The notes under the pieces were generated by a model that did no database searches, was not told the origin of the DNA, and was given only the letters and a program-made list of their open reading frames with translations. Made by a program: the position numbers and the translations under genes. Positions 16,693 to 26,396 of a stretch of DNA of 64,000 nt are shown piece after piece. Every line of letters begins with the position of its first letter. Position 1 is the first letter of the stretch. This DNA is from a virus, in the IMG/VR virus record IMGVR_UViG_3300013119_000533, positions 1 through 64,000 of that record, one strand, 5' to 3'.

Positions 16693-19600
16693 TTAATCTT
16701 CAAATGATGCACCTGAATTGGTGATCATGAAGTCGATCGCAATGAACTCAATTGCTCTGGCAGGCTTCAAGAAGATCTTTGCGTACATGATATTTCTATC
16801 AATCAAATCTGGTGTCGTTGTTGTCTCATCAAGTACAACCTTGAATTCCGTCAAACCAAATCTAGACTTTACACCGTCCAGGAAAGGTTCTACAGAACCA
16901 CGGAATCTATCCCATGTTGCTTGTACGTTCTGATCGAAAAGCAACGTTGCTGCTCTTCTTGACACCTCTTTCTTGATGTAGATCATCAAGCGACGTACAT
17001 TAATTCTATCAAGTGCTGAAGGCGTTGCTTGAAGCGTCTTCTGACCAAACACCACAATGCCCTCTGCTGGGAACTGCGCGATTGGGTTAATATTCGCCTC
17101 ATATAGATCGTCTCTCTCTTTCGAAGAAACTCTCTGAGATACTGCAAGTACTGGCAGACCGCCAGCACCCTCTGACAATCCACCTCTGGTGAACCCTGCA
17201 GGTGCGAACCATAACTCAGATCTTGCCTGAGTGCTACCAAACGTTCCAAGTGCCACAACTGACGGTGGTACCCAAATCTGTCGGTCGCTGATCTGGTCAG
17301 AGACCTTAACCCAAGGATAGAAAGCACAAGCATAACTTGAGTTCAACCCTCTGTTCTCTATATTGTCAACTGCTGTTCTGACCTTTGAATTCTGAATTCG
17401 GGTCTTGAAGTCATCAGTATTCTCTGTTGATGGAATATAACCGCCTGCCTCGATATCAATGACAGCGAGAGTGTCTGCGCGGTCCTCACACGTTCTAATC
17501 ATGTGATTTGTTATTCTCGTGTTCGTGATGCCTGGGATGGCAAGAGCGTTCATCTCTACCACCTCTGGATCTGCGACAGCGTCGATGCCGCGCTTAAGTG
17601 TCGCGATTTCGTATGCTGTTGTCTCGTCACCAGAAGAGAACTTGGAATTTCTAAATGGTTCCTTCTCCGTAATATCAAAACCATCAAACCCACCATATAC
17701 TGGGCAAGTGAATTTTGCGAACCCTGCCTTAACTAGGTCCTTATATCCACCTCTCTTGGCGGTGTAGGACTTGTTGAGTGCTCTAGATCCACTGACATAT
17801 ACCGCTGTGCCAACATCTACTGGAGTGATTGACCCCTGGTTCTTACCAAGGTTAGATGCCAGAGATCCCGACTTACTTACTATGATAAGGTCATCCAAAG
17901 TGAACATGAATGAATTCTCTACCTTTGCGGATGCTGCAGAGGCGTCATAAACACCTGCGCCCAAGAACCCACTACCCATGCGGCGAGTAATGTCGACGAA
18001 CGAAGGATCGAACTTTGTATCTGTTGGTGTTCTGTATGTCGAAACACCAAAGAATGAGTTCTTCGGATTTGACAGACCCTCTTCAGATGCTGAAAGTCTC
18101 ATTGGTAATGTTGGATAGACCAACGATGCAGTCAATTTCTGTGGGAATCCCAAATAAGGGATGTTCGTACTACCTGCTGACTTGATACCTGTTGCGCTTG
18201 TGCCAGCGACTACGTCTGACGATGCGGCTAAAATAGCGGACCCAGTTGCTGCGCCCATAAATTTACCTTCGCCATTACTTCCAGAATCATGTACGGTAAA
18301 TGCGCCAAATCCAGTTGCAACCTTGGTTTCGCCTGTAGCGATTGTACCCGTCTTGTATCTAGGCGGACCATAGAAACCGAATGGCATACTGATCGGATCG
18401 GTAACACCGTTATCAACATCCTGATCAACCAACACTCTAAAGAATGAAGAGTTGTTGTCATAATTACCGTAAACCCTGTATCTCTTGTCTGTTTCGTCCC
18501 ACTCTCTGTACTTGTCACCGACTTTACGTCCGATATAGTTACTAGAGTTAGGGTTTAGATTACACTGTGAGAATCTCTCCAAAACAACTGGCCTTGCATC
18601 GTTGTCAGAAATTCTTCTGACCAACACTGAAAATGTTCCGTAAGGATCTACGTCATTACCTGCCTTTACATCGGTAATTGAAACTTTTAAGTTTCTGGTG
18701 TTCCACCCACCGTCGTTAATACCAACAAATCTAAACAACTTCTGCATCGCCGCTGCTTTGTATCCAGTACCAATAGCATTTAAATCCTGAGAAAAGATCC
18801 AAGGCGTTCTAGAGTCCTGGTGGGCGATTGCTCTTACCATGCCGCTTGTCGTACTATGAAGAGGTACAATCATAGCGCATAGGGAACTATCAGCAGATAA
18901 CTCGCCTTTGTGAAGCGATCCACTGGTTCCTAAGAATCCGTGCGTGTCTTTAGCAAATCTGTCGAATGACTCTCCCAACCAGTATTTTGTTAATCCTGCT
19001 GCCTGAGTCGTGTCACCGTTTGTCAGTGTAGGGTTCGTGTTGAACACCTTTCTAATATATTTGTCCGAATTTCTATCAAAGTTGAAGGTTACTCTTCTTT
19101 CTGCCTTTGCGCCGTCTGTAAGAAGTGCTGAGAACTCCATTTTTGATGAATCCGTCGATTGTACAAGTACGTGAGAACCAGTGCCGTGGATACGTGCGCC
19201 TGGCCAGTGTGCTTTTTCACCAGCAAGGTGTCCAATGGTGCCCGTCAATGCCATTGCGCCCTTTTGGAAGTACCAAACAGCGGCAAGGTTACCTTCCATT
19301 GCTCTGTTTTGGTTTAGTTTCTCACCTTGTGATGTGATTGAGGCATTTTCCCCAACTAAACTGCTACGTCGGTCAACACCGCCCGTAGAAAAAAGATACA
19401 AACCATAAACTGCTGATTTGGTGTCATCGACAGCAGATGCATCCAAAGACTGATCTAGCGTCCAACCTGCGGCGCCAGCTGAAGTTGCTTGCGGGTCTTC
19501 TGTGCCCAACAATCTAACGACATTAACAGGCCCCGCGTTTTTCAAAAATGCTTGGGCAGCATATGCGGCGTAAGTTGGCGCAGTTTCGTTGCCTTCTCTC

Positions 19601-19815
19601 CAAACATCACCACCCTTACCTCCTGGGATTGGGTTGCCAAACACTTCAATGAATTGTGACATGCTATCGACCCTAAGAGGGATCATACCTGGACCTTTTG
19701 CTAGGCGACCAACGATCGTTGGACCTACGTCCTCTGGCTCTCTTGCCAATTGTGAGTTATCGATCTCATTGAGAAAGATACCTGGGGATACAAATTTAAA
19801 TCTCTTTACAGACAT
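16693..19815 (-). CDS. 18: Tail sheath protein, gp18-like, enlarged
   Basis: 1040 residues against about 660 in T4. N terminus VSPGIFLNEIDNSQ and the C-terminal block (from LATPS-type DRINVRRLMIYIKKEVSRR to RAIEFIAIDFMITNSG) are the conserved sheath ends that interlock neighbouring subunits, including FDQNVQATWDRFRGSVEPFL. The extra ~380 residues lie in the middle, as surface-exposed Ser/Gly/Thr-rich domains, as in other large sheath proteins. Preceded by a strong intrinsic terminator, an ACTATTTA motif and AAGGAG, so it heads its own transcription unit, as expected for an abundant protein. Confidence 0.92.
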   Translation of the reverse strand: MSVKRFKFVSPGIFLNEIDNSQLAREPEDVGPTIVGRLAKGPGMIPLRVDSMSQFIEVFGNPIPGGKGGDVWREGNETAPTYAAYAAQAFLKNAGPVNVVRLLGTEDPQATSAGAAGWTLDQSLDASAVDDTKSAVYGLYLFSTGGVDRRSSLVGENASITSQGEKLNQNRAMEGNLAAVWYFQKGAMALTGTIGHLAGEKAHWPGARIHGTGSHVLVQSTDSSKMEFSALLTDGAKAERRVTFNFDRNSDKYIRKVFNTNPTLTNGDTTQAAGLTKYWLGESFDRFAKDTHGFLGTSGSLHKGELSADSSLCAMIVPLHSTTSGMVRAIAHQDSRTPWIFSQDLNAIGTGYKAAAMQKLFRFVGINDGGWNTRNLKVSITDVKAGNDVDPYGTFSVLVRRISDNDARPVVLERFSQCNLNPNSSNYIGRKVGDKYREWDETDKRYRVYGNYDNNSSFFRVLVDQDVDNGVTDPISMPFGFYGPPRYKTGTIATGETKVATGFGAFTVHDSGSNGEGKFMGAATGSAILAASSDVVAGTSATGIKSAGSTNIPYLGFPQKLTASLVYPTLPMRLSASEEGLSNPKNSFFGVSTYRTPTDTKFDPSFVDITRRMGSGFLGAGVYDASAASAKVENSFMFTLDDLIIVSKSGSLASNLGKNQGSITPVDVGTAVYVSGSRALNKSYTAKRGGYKDLVKAGFAKFTCPVYGGFDGFDITEKEPFRNSKFSSGDETTAYEIATLKRGIDAVADPEVVEMNALAIPGITNTRITNHMIRTCEDRADTLAVIDIEAGGYIPSTENTDDFKTRIQNSKVRTAVDNIENRGLNSSYACAFYPWVKVSDQISDRQIWVPPSVVALGTFGSTQARSELWFAPAGFTRGGLSEGAGGLPVLAVSQRVSSKERDDLYEANINPIAQFPAEGIVVFGQKTLQATPSALDRINVRRLMIYIKKEVSRRAATLLFDQNVQATWDRFRGSVEPFLDGVKSRFGLTEFKVVLDETTTTPDLIDRNIMYAKIFLKPARAIEFIAIDFMITNSGASFED

Positions 19816-19870
19816 ACTGGAAATCTCCTTATAACGAAAAATTACAAAATATTATTTATTTTCTCTCTAT

Positions 19871-19878
19871 TAAATAGT
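19871..19878 (-). promoter_or_regulatory. ACTATTTA motif upstream of sheath gene
   Basis: ACTATTTAATAG on the minus strand, 55 bases before the sheath start and directly after the terminator at 19924-19941. Terminator, motif, gene is the same order as at the decoration-protein gene and the 121-residue gene. Candidate late promoter. Confidence 0.5.
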
Positions 19879-19923
19879 CTTTGAAAATTCCAAAAGTTAG
19901 TAAAAGAAACAAGAAAAGGAAGT

Positions 19924-19941
19924 GGGGGGCGTGAGCCCCCC
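19924..19941 (-). terminator. Intrinsic terminator after the 1329-residue fibre gene
   Basis: GGGGGGC and GCCCCCC pair around a four-base loop (7-bp GC stem). On the minus strand it is followed by a pyrimidine-rich stretch with TTTT. It lies 15 bases after the stop codon of the fibre-like gene. Confidence 0.85.
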
Positions 19942-19956
19942 ATTTAGGTAGGTTTA

Positions 19957-22900
19957 TTATAATGTCTGTGATCCAGATAGGTACTGAACTACCACAACAT
20001 CATCAGCGTCCATTGTAAGGGTTTCATGCAAGAAAACCTCGCCGCCGTTATAGTCGATTCTATAGTCACCGTCTCTTGGGTTACCTGCAACGCCGTTACT
20101 CTTCACAAGAAGAAGACCATTGAAGTAAACCATCTCCGAACCAGACACCATTGAGATGTAAGATCCTGAAGGAGGTAGAGAACAGGTTGTATATAGCGAT
20201 CCAGAACCCTGAGTTGGCTGTGATCTATTCACAATCTTCTTAGAAGATCTACTGAATATTCTTCTGTGCCAACCGACGCTCAACTGACCATTGTTGAATA
20301 CAAGTCCACCATGTGAATTGGTTGCGCTTTTAACGATATCGCAATTGAGATGCGCTTTCTTGATCACATCATTTGTAACAATATCATTCAACTGCAATTT
20401 ATCAACAGTGAGCGTATGCGGTGTTGTTTTGGATCCAGACAATATATCTGAAGTTATCTTATGGATCGTTGCCGTTCCAGAACCAGAAATGGTTGACGTT
20501 GCCGTCAACGTTCTAACTTCAATCTTGTCAACATCAAGTAAGTGTCCATCTACAGTAGAACCAGACACCGTACTAGTGATCGTCATTGACACGCCGTCAA
20601 CATCGTTACCAGTAAGTTTGTCTGTATCTAGGGTATGCGCCTGAACGGTTGTACCCGAGACTGTTGTAAACGTAGCTGAGGTGCCATCCAGATCTCCAAT
20701 GTTTGCTTGATTTGAATCAATTTCAAAGATCTGTGCGAGAGCACCCGTTACAGTCTGCGCATTGAAGGTAGAACCACTCATAATCGAGTCCTGGTTACCG
20801 ATCGCAGTGTTGATTGTTACAGTGTGGAAAATACCCACTGAACCAGAGATAGATCCCGTGACACCAAATCTCTGACCACCATCACTGACAGAACCACTCA
20901 AGGAAGCACCCTGTGTTGATCCGATCTTTAACAAGAGATCAAGTCCTGCTCCAGAACCAGCGTCACCCATAACAATACTTGCTACGCCAGCTGAACCAGT
21001 ACCTGCTGTACCACCAATCTGAAGACCAGCGCCTTCGGCGGCCACGCCTGTTGAACCACTTGCGTACGCAATGTACTGCTTTTGTGGAACTTCGAAGTGT
21101 TCAGATGTTGTCACGCCAGAAGTAATCTTTCTAGCTGAAAGGTCATCTACCACAATCTTGTAGAACTTACCAGATGAACCTGATATGTCATTACCAGTAA
21201 CAACATGGAGGTTCGAAGTTCCAGAAGATGTGATATTGGTTGCGACTACCTTGCGGAAATCACCCTCATCACCATCAATCTTGTGAATTACTGACGTTCC
21301 AGAAGATGTGACTACGTTTGCGGTTGCCTTATTAAAGGTACCTTCGTCCACGTCTGTCTTATGGAATGTAGAAGTTCCAGAACCAGTAACGACTGTTGCA
21401 ATAACCTTGCGGAAATCACCTTCGTCTGAATCAAGTTTATGAATTTGTGCCGTTCCAGAACCAGTGATCATATAAGCAGCACTTGCTCTAGCAGTGGAGA
21501 ATTTAACCCCACCGAACGTTCCCTCATCAACATTAATCTGGTGGATCGATGCTGTACCTGAACCAGAGATCACAGAAGCGCCTGAATCTAGGTTTAATTT
21601 TCCTACTGTCAATGCATCAACATCACCCTTATGAAGGGTAGACTCTGCTGTAGACGACGCGGTTAACACACTTAAGTATGTCGTTCCGTACTTGTTTCCA
21701 GCTGCACCAAGATTGAGTCCGCCATCAGTAGATGGTTGAAGTGTTGTTGCAGTTAGATCCAATTCGTCTGTTCCGTTAATGTTCAACTTAAGTGTAGTTT
21801 TTGCATTAACCGTCAAAGTAGTTTTGGCACTAGAATAAATCTCGCCAGTAGATCCTGAAACACCAGTATAAGCAAAAACTACTTTACCAGCATTTGAAGC
21901 AGTCAAATGTACACCATCTGTGGTAATCTTAGCGATACCATCGAAACCACTTCCGTCGTTATACTGAATTGCTCCTTCATTACCTCTCGCTGCATTCGAG
22001 AGAGATAGTGCAGTCTTCAGTTGAGTAAAACTAAATGCCTTGGTTTCATTGTCTGATGCGTCACCACAATAAAAATAATCACCATTCACAAAGTCAACGT
22101 GATCGTTTCTTGCCTGTGCTGATGTATCCAAATGAACAACCTGAACAGATCCAGATCCAATATCATCTCTCTGTACTGTACTCGAACCTAACTTAACTGT
22201 TGTTACGACACCATCTTTTATTAACTTGGTGCCTATCTTTGTTACTGCCATTGATGCTCCTCCTACGGCTATGTAATCGCTAAATGAGCTGGCGGTTACG
22301 TGTACCTGCCCGCTATCAAAACTATACTTACTGGTGGCGAGTTCTGCCCATGCACTGGAAGCGTTCGACCTTCTAAAGATTCTTATTGCCGATGTGCTAC
22401 CTGTGATGTTCCAAGATAGAATCGCAGGACTACTAAAAGATGTACCGTGAGGAACAAATCTAATAATGTCTGACGATGCTCTTGGAGCAATAATCGCTGT
22501 ACCTAATGCTGAAATATCCGTTGTCGCTGTGCCTTTGCCAGCACTTTGAGATAGAATCGCTACTGTTACAGTGGTGTTACCAGATAGCGCTCCAGCTGGG
22601 ATATTTGCTTGAGCGGAAGGGTTAGTGTCAGTGTTACCTGCTTGTACCAATCCACCGTTTGCTGCCACAACAGAACTAGACACCTCGCCATCAATGGCGG
22701 TGGGTTCCACAGCACCTTCGGTTCCCAGACCTGTTGTAAAGACATGAAAGTTTGTCGCAGACTGGTTAAGGGAAGCGTTTCTGCCTGGTTCCAAAGAAAG
22801 TATACCACCTCCAATAAAGATCTGCCCTGGGGCACGATCTTCTGGGTTGGTGTTGTAAATCTCTGCCATACCAGATTGAGTTAGAAACTCCGATCTCCAC

Positions 22901-23946
22901 CCACCTGGATATCCTCCAGTGTTTGATCCATTCTCTAGAACATACACAGAGTCAATCGTAAGTGTATCGTGGTAAGTCGCATCCATTCTGTAGAATATCG
23001 AACCCTTATAGTGCTTCGAACTGTAACCAGTCAAAGCTCCCGAACCACCGTCGAAAGAGGACCCAGTCAAAGTATATGCTGGTTGATTTTGTCCAGAATA
23101 TCCCTGCGATGAAGATGCGTGAACTTCTACTTGTGCGTTGTTGAAAATGAGAAGTGAATTACTTGCCGTATGCCACTCCATAGTCATACCAAAGTAAGAA
23201 CTTGCCTGAGAACCAGTTATTGAGTATGCTGATGCTGCACCAGCACTTGGAACGTATGATGGCCATCCGTCCAAACTGGATCCTGTTCTTTGAACAATCC
23301 AAACTTTATTGTTGTTGGAATCGCCAACTGCGAATTCGTCATTTGTTCTCAACCATCTCGCAGAATAAACATCCTTTGAGGATTGGTTCGTAACTCGCAC
23401 TGTTTGTGTCCAGTTCCAACCCGCATCGGCGTCGTCTGCAGAACCCGAGTTGAAGACCCAGACATACTGATCGCCAGCAGAACCAGGTTCATGGTATGCC
23501 AACAATGCGTCTTTGTCCGCACTTATCTCAAGTTTCCAATTTGTTGCGCCTGATGAGTTGTCATTTCTGGTTATGACCTTGTGAAGACCAAAGTCGACGC
23601 CGCCGGCTGATGCCGTGACAATCCCCATTTCTTCGTATGCGTCATTTGTTGTAAAAATAAACTCTTTGTTGTTAACCCACACAAGATCGATCAATCCACT
23701 TGTTGTTCTCTGTGGGACAGAGGATATTAGATCCCAGACACCATTCGATCCAGACTTTCTAACATCAATACCGTGATTTAAACTTGAGTCGTTGTTCCTA
23801 TACCTAGTAGGAATAATCATCAACTCCCCGTTTGGACTAACCAAACCTGAACGATAACTTCTGGCATCTGCTGAACTCAATGAAGAGGAAACTGGTCCTC
23901 TCGTGTTTAGCACTCCAGCCTTATTATCTAATATTGTATAAGCCAT
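19957..23946 (-). CDS. Fibre-like virion protein with N-terminal extension
   Basis: 1329 residues. Residues 566-1329 are a paralogue of the neighbouring 758-residue protein, sharing its N terminus (TKIGTKL...), a block of 26-residue repeats around GSGTxxxHKxDxDEGxF, and the C-terminal module VYFNGLLLV...DYRIDY...LHETLTMDADDVVVVQYLSG. Residues 1-565 are extra: repeated W-containing strands (VWDLISSVPQRT, VWVFNSGSA, VWIVQRTGSS) suggest a beta-propeller, followed by an Ig-like or strand-rich part. At the junction an intact ribosome site and ATG (22249-22264) remain, so a 764-residue short form may also be made. Probably a tail or neck fibre contacting the host surface. Confidence 0.75.
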   Translation of the reverse strand: MAYTILDNKAGVLNTRGPVSSSLSSADARSYRSGLVSPNGELMIIPTRYRNNDSSLNHGIDVRKSGSNGVWDLISSVPQRTTSGLIDLVWVNNKEFIFTTNDAYEEMGIVTASAGGVDFGLHKVITRNDNSSGATNWKLEISADKDALLAYHEPGSAGDQYVWVFNSGSADDADAGWNWTQTVRVTNQSSKDVYSARWLRTNDEFAVGDSNNNKVWIVQRTGSSLDGWPSYVPSAGAASAYSITGSQASSYFGMTMEWHTASNSLLIFNNAQVEVHASSSQGYSGQNQPAYTLTGSSFDGGSGALTGYSSKHYKGSIFYRMDATYHDTLTIDSVYVLENGSNTGGYPGGWRSEFLTQSGMAEIYNTNPEDRAPGQIFIGGGILSLEPGRNASLNQSATNFHVFTTGLGTEGAVEPTAIDGEVSSSVVAANGGLVQAGNTDTNPSAQANIPAGALSGNTTVTVAILSQSAGKGTATTDISALGTAIIAPRASSDIIRFVPHGTSFSSPAILSWNITGSTSAIRIFRRSNASSAWAELATSKYSFDSGQVHVTASSFSDYIAVGGASMAVTKIGTKLIKDGVVTTVKLGSSTVQRDDIGSGSVQVVHLDTSAQARNDHVDFVNGDYFYCGDASDNETKAFSFTQLKTALSLSNAARGNEGAIQYNDGSGFDGIAKITTDGVHLTASNAGKVVFAYTGVSGSTGEIYSSAKTTLTVNAKTTLKLNINGTDELDLTATTLQPSTDGGLNLGAAGNKYGTTYLSVLTASSTAESTLHKGDVDALTVGKLNLDSGASVISGSGTASIHQINVDEGTFGGVKFSTARASAAYMITGSGTAQIHKLDSDEGDFRKVIATVVTGSGTSTFHKTDVDEGTFNKATANVVTSSGTSVIHKIDGDEGDFRKVVATNITSSGTSNLHVVTGNDISGSSGKFYKIVVDDLSARKITSGVTTSEHFEVPQKQYIAYASGSTGVAAEGAGLQIGGTAGTGSAGVASIVMGDAGSGAGLDLLLKIGSTQGASLSGSVSDGGQRFGVTGSISGSVGIFHTVTINTAIGNQDSIMSGSTFNAQTVTGALAQIFEIDSNQANIGDLDGTSATFTTVSGTTVQAHTLDTDKLTGNDVDGVSMTITSTVSGSTVDGHLLDVDKIEVRTLTATSTISGSGTATIHKITSDILSGSKTTPHTLTVDKLQLNDIVTNDVIKKAHLNCDIVKSATNSHGGLVFNNGQLSVGWHRRIFSRSSKKIVNRSQPTQGSGSLYTTCSLPPSGSYISMVSGSEMVYFNGLLLVKSNGVAGNPRDGDYRIDYNGGEVFLHETLTMDADDVVVVQYLSGSQTL
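21154..21663 (-). repeat. 26-residue coding repeats in the long fibre gene
   Basis: Tandem 78-bp units encode imperfect copies of TGSGTSxxHKxDxDEGxF plus a variable strand. About six copies are visible, the first two degenerate (one carries an insertion). They correspond in position to the repeats of the paralogue at 25249-25716 and probably form a repetitive beta shaft. Boundaries are approximate. Confidence 0.7.
22249..22264 (-). promoter_or_regulatory. Internal ribosome site and start inside the fibre gene
   Basis: AGGAGGAG (22257-22264), five bases, then ATG (22249-22251) opening M-A-V-T-K-I-G-T-K-L, which aligns with the true N terminus M-A-K-T-K-I-G-T-K-L of the neighbouring paralogue. 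This is either a relic of a gene fusion or a working internal start giving a 764-residue protein (19957-22251). Confidence 0.6.
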
Positions 23947-24008
23947 AATTTAATTATTCTCCTTTTGTTATTATGTAAAATAAAATAACAAACACATAAA
24001 CGAAACAA

Positions 24009-24028
24009 GAGGGGGGGTTACCCCCCTC
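24009..24028 (-). terminator. Intrinsic terminator after the 758-residue fibre gene
   Basis: GAGGGGGG and CCCCCCTC form an 8-bp stem with a four-base loop; the minus strand continues TTGTTTCGTTT. Located 12 bases after the stop codon. It resembles the terminator after the paralogous gene, so the terminator may have been duplicated with the gene. Confidence 0.82.
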
Positions 24029-24039
24029 AAAACTAAGAC

Positions 24040-26316
24040 TTAAGAGATCGTTCCCGAGAGAAACTGAACGACAAGAATATCGTCAGCATCCATAGTAAGA
24101 CTCTCGTGCAATTCAACTGTCACAGGACCATTGCTGCTGTTGTAGTCAATGGTATAGTCACCGTCGACTGGCGGTCGCTGCGTTGCTGGTGCAGGGATGA
24201 GAAGAACACCATTTAGGTATACCATCTCGGAACCTGACATGATGATCGTCGGAGCCCCGCTTGTTGTTGCCAAAGATGCAGTCGTATATAGAGAACCAGA
24301 ACCCTGTGCAGGTGCTGCTGCTCTGTTTGCAACAGATGTATCTCTAGAGAAAATCTGTCTCTGGTGTCCAATACTCAAAACACCGTTTGCAAAGTTAAGT
24401 CCACCGTTACCGTTGTCTATATCATAAACAATATCTCTGTTTAAGTTTGCTGCCTTGACAACATCAGTCGAAACGATAACACCCACGTTCAATTTGTCTG
24501 TGTCCACATTGTGTGCGGTCAAGACTGAACCAGATAATACATCTGAAGTTACCTTGTGGATTGTTGCTGTTGCTGAACCAGAAATGGTCGATGTTGCATC
24601 TATTCTTCTAACCTCGATCTTATCGACGTCAAGAAGGTGAGCATCAACGGTCGAACCAGATACTGTTCCCGTGAATGTTGCAGAAGTTCCGTCAAGATCC
24701 TGAACGGTTACCTTGTCTGCATCAGTCGTGTGAGCCTGAACAGTTGTACCAGATACCGTAGTAAAGGTAGCAGATGTACCGTCCAAGTCAAGGATGCTTG
24801 CCTGGTCTGCATCAATCTCGTGATACTGTACAATCGTACCTGACAAGGTGTGGAATGTACCCTTAGAACCAGAGAATGATGTTGCCGTCAATCCCTTCGC
24901 TACGTCCAATTCCTGGAAAATACCAAGAGATGCTGAAAGTGTACCAGACACACCAAATAATACTGCGTCATTCTTTCTACCACCTGTGGTTGAAAGCGAG
25001 AGACCCTGTGTGGAACCAATCTTGAAAAGAAGATCAGAACCAGCGCCGCCGCCTGCGTTACCCAAGATTACACTTGCGATACCGCTTGAACCAGAACCTG
25101 CAGTGCCACCAATCTGAAGGCCTGCGCCCTCAACAGAATCACCTGCGGATCCTGATGCCGCAGCAATGATCTGCTTATTAACGATTTCAAAATGCTCTGA
25201 AGTCGTAATGCTGGATTTGTACGTTCTTGCGTCAAGAACATCTACAACCAACTTGCGGAACTTACCAGAAGAACCAGAGAGTTCATCTGCCGTTACGACA
25301 TGGAGGTTTGATGTACCAGAAGACGTAATGTTTGTAGCAACTACCTTACGGAAGTCGCCTTCGTCGCCGTCAATCTTATGGAAGAGCGATGTGCCCGAAC
25401 CAGATACGACAGTACCGATAATCTTGTTAAAGGTACCTTCGTCAACATCAACCTTGTGAAAGAGTGAAGTGCCTGAACCTGTAACCACAGGTGCGATAAC
25501 CTTATTGAAAGTACCCTCATCTACGTCAACCTTGTGAATCTGTGCGGTTGCCGAAGCAGAGAGGTTTGTTGTCTTTACAACATTAAATGTTGCGTCATCT
25601 ACGTCCAACTTGTGAAGCGTAGAGGTACCAGAACCAGTGATGGTTGTTGCTGTTACCTTTCTTGCGTCAAGACTATCTACATCCAACTTGTGGATTGTGG
25701 AAGTTCCTGAACCAGATACTGCATCAAGATACAGTGTTCCGTATTTCTTTGCTGCTGCACCGAGGTTGAGTCCACCGTCCGAAGAAGGCTGAAGTGTTGT
25801 TGCATTTAGGTCCAACTCATCGGTTCCGTTGATATTGAACTTTAATGTCGTCTTTGCATTGACCGTCAAAGTGGTTTTAGCGCTAGAATAAATCTCGCCA
25901 GTAGAACCTGAAATTGCAGTGTATGCAAACACTACCTTACCGCCGTCAGAAGCGGTCAAGTGAACACCGTCTGTTCTAATCTTTGAGATAGCGTCCATCG
26001 CATTTGTGCCGCCTTCGCCGTGAAACTGAATGTGTCCTTCGTTACCGACAGCTGCATTAGATGCTGAAACCGCTGCTTTGAGGTGTGCGAACGTGACCGT
26101 CCTCATGCCACCGCTTTTGCCCTTAGATGCGGATACGATTAAGACGTCGGCATCCTCAAGATGCGCCACGTCGCTACGTGCTTGGAATAGGTCTAAGTGA
26201 CCGACTTGAACTGAACCTGATGCGATCTTATCGCGAGTTACTGCGGAAGTATTTAACTTCGCAGTTGTGATGGCACTATTTGCCAATAGTTTTGTGCCAA
26301 TTTTTGTTTTAGCCAT
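24040..26316 (-). CDS. Fibre-like virion protein, repeat shaft
   Basis: 758 residues, Thr/Ser/Gly/Asp-rich. N terminus TKIGTKLLANSAITTAKLN is a collar-type helix-strand motif seen in fibres attached to a virion; residues 201-356 are six tandem 26-residue repeats (GSGTSxxHKxDVDEGTFNK); a second looser repeat zone (about 445-590) is built on DGTSATFTTVSGTTVQAH. The C terminus has the module VYLNGVLLI...DYTIDY...DADDILVVQFLSG also present in the paralogue and in one neck protein. AAGGAG precedes the ATG. Probably a trimeric fibre or whisker-type protein; receptor binding is inferred. Confidence 0.75.
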   Translation of the reverse strand: MAKTKIGTKLLANSAITTAKLNTSAVTRDKIASGSVQVGHLDLFQARSDVAHLEDADVLIVSASKGKSGGMRTVTFAHLKAAVSASNAAVGNEGHIQFHGEGGTNAMDAISKIRTDGVHLTASDGGKVVFAYTAISGSTGEIYSSAKTTLTVNAKTTLKFNINGTDELDLNATTLQPSSDGGLNLGAAAKKYGTLYLDAVSGSGTSTIHKLDVDSLDARKVTATTITGSGTSTLHKLDVDDATFNVVKTTNLSASATAQIHKVDVDEGTFNKVIAPVVTGSGTSLFHKVDVDEGTFNKIIGTVVSGSGTSLFHKIDGDEGDFRKVVATNITSSGTSNLHVVTADELSGSSGKFRKLVVDVLDARTYKSSITTSEHFEIVNKQIIAAASGSAGDSVEGAGLQIGGTAGSGSSGIASVILGNAGGGAGSDLLFKIGSTQGLSLSTTGGRKNDAVLFGVSGTLSASLGIFQELDVAKGLTATSFSGSKGTFHTLSGTIVQYHEIDADQASILDLDGTSATFTTVSGTTVQAHTTDADKVTVQDLDGTSATFTGTVSGSTVDAHLLDVDKIEVRRIDATSTISGSATATIHKVTSDVLSGSVLTAHNVDTDKLNVGVIVSTDVVKAANLNRDIVYDIDNGNGGLNFANGVLSIGHQRQIFSRDTSVANRAAAPAQGSGSLYTTASLATTSGAPTIIMSGSEMVYLNGVLLIPAPATQRPPVDGDYTIDYNSSNGPVTVELHESLTMDADDILVVQFLSGTIS
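25249..25716 (-). repeat. Six tandem 78-bp coding repeats
   Basis: Encode residues 201-356 of the 758-residue fibre, period exactly 26 residues, each beginning S/T-G-S-G-T-S (variants SASATA and TSSGTS) and containing HK-x-D-x-D. No indels between copies, so the array is under length constraint, as expected for a repetitive beta shaft. Confidence 0.85.
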
Positions 26317-26396
26317 TTTAATTGCTCCTTAGTGTATGTTTTTTATTTTTTCACTAACAAAAACCAACAGCACATTAAACGGACTGGGTTTGTGAA

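Noticed and set aside
24040-26316. Regular repeats that might suggest a CRISPR array
   Set aside because: The 78-bp units are in frame, imperfect, and part of a long coding sequence; there are no short identical repeats with unique spacers.
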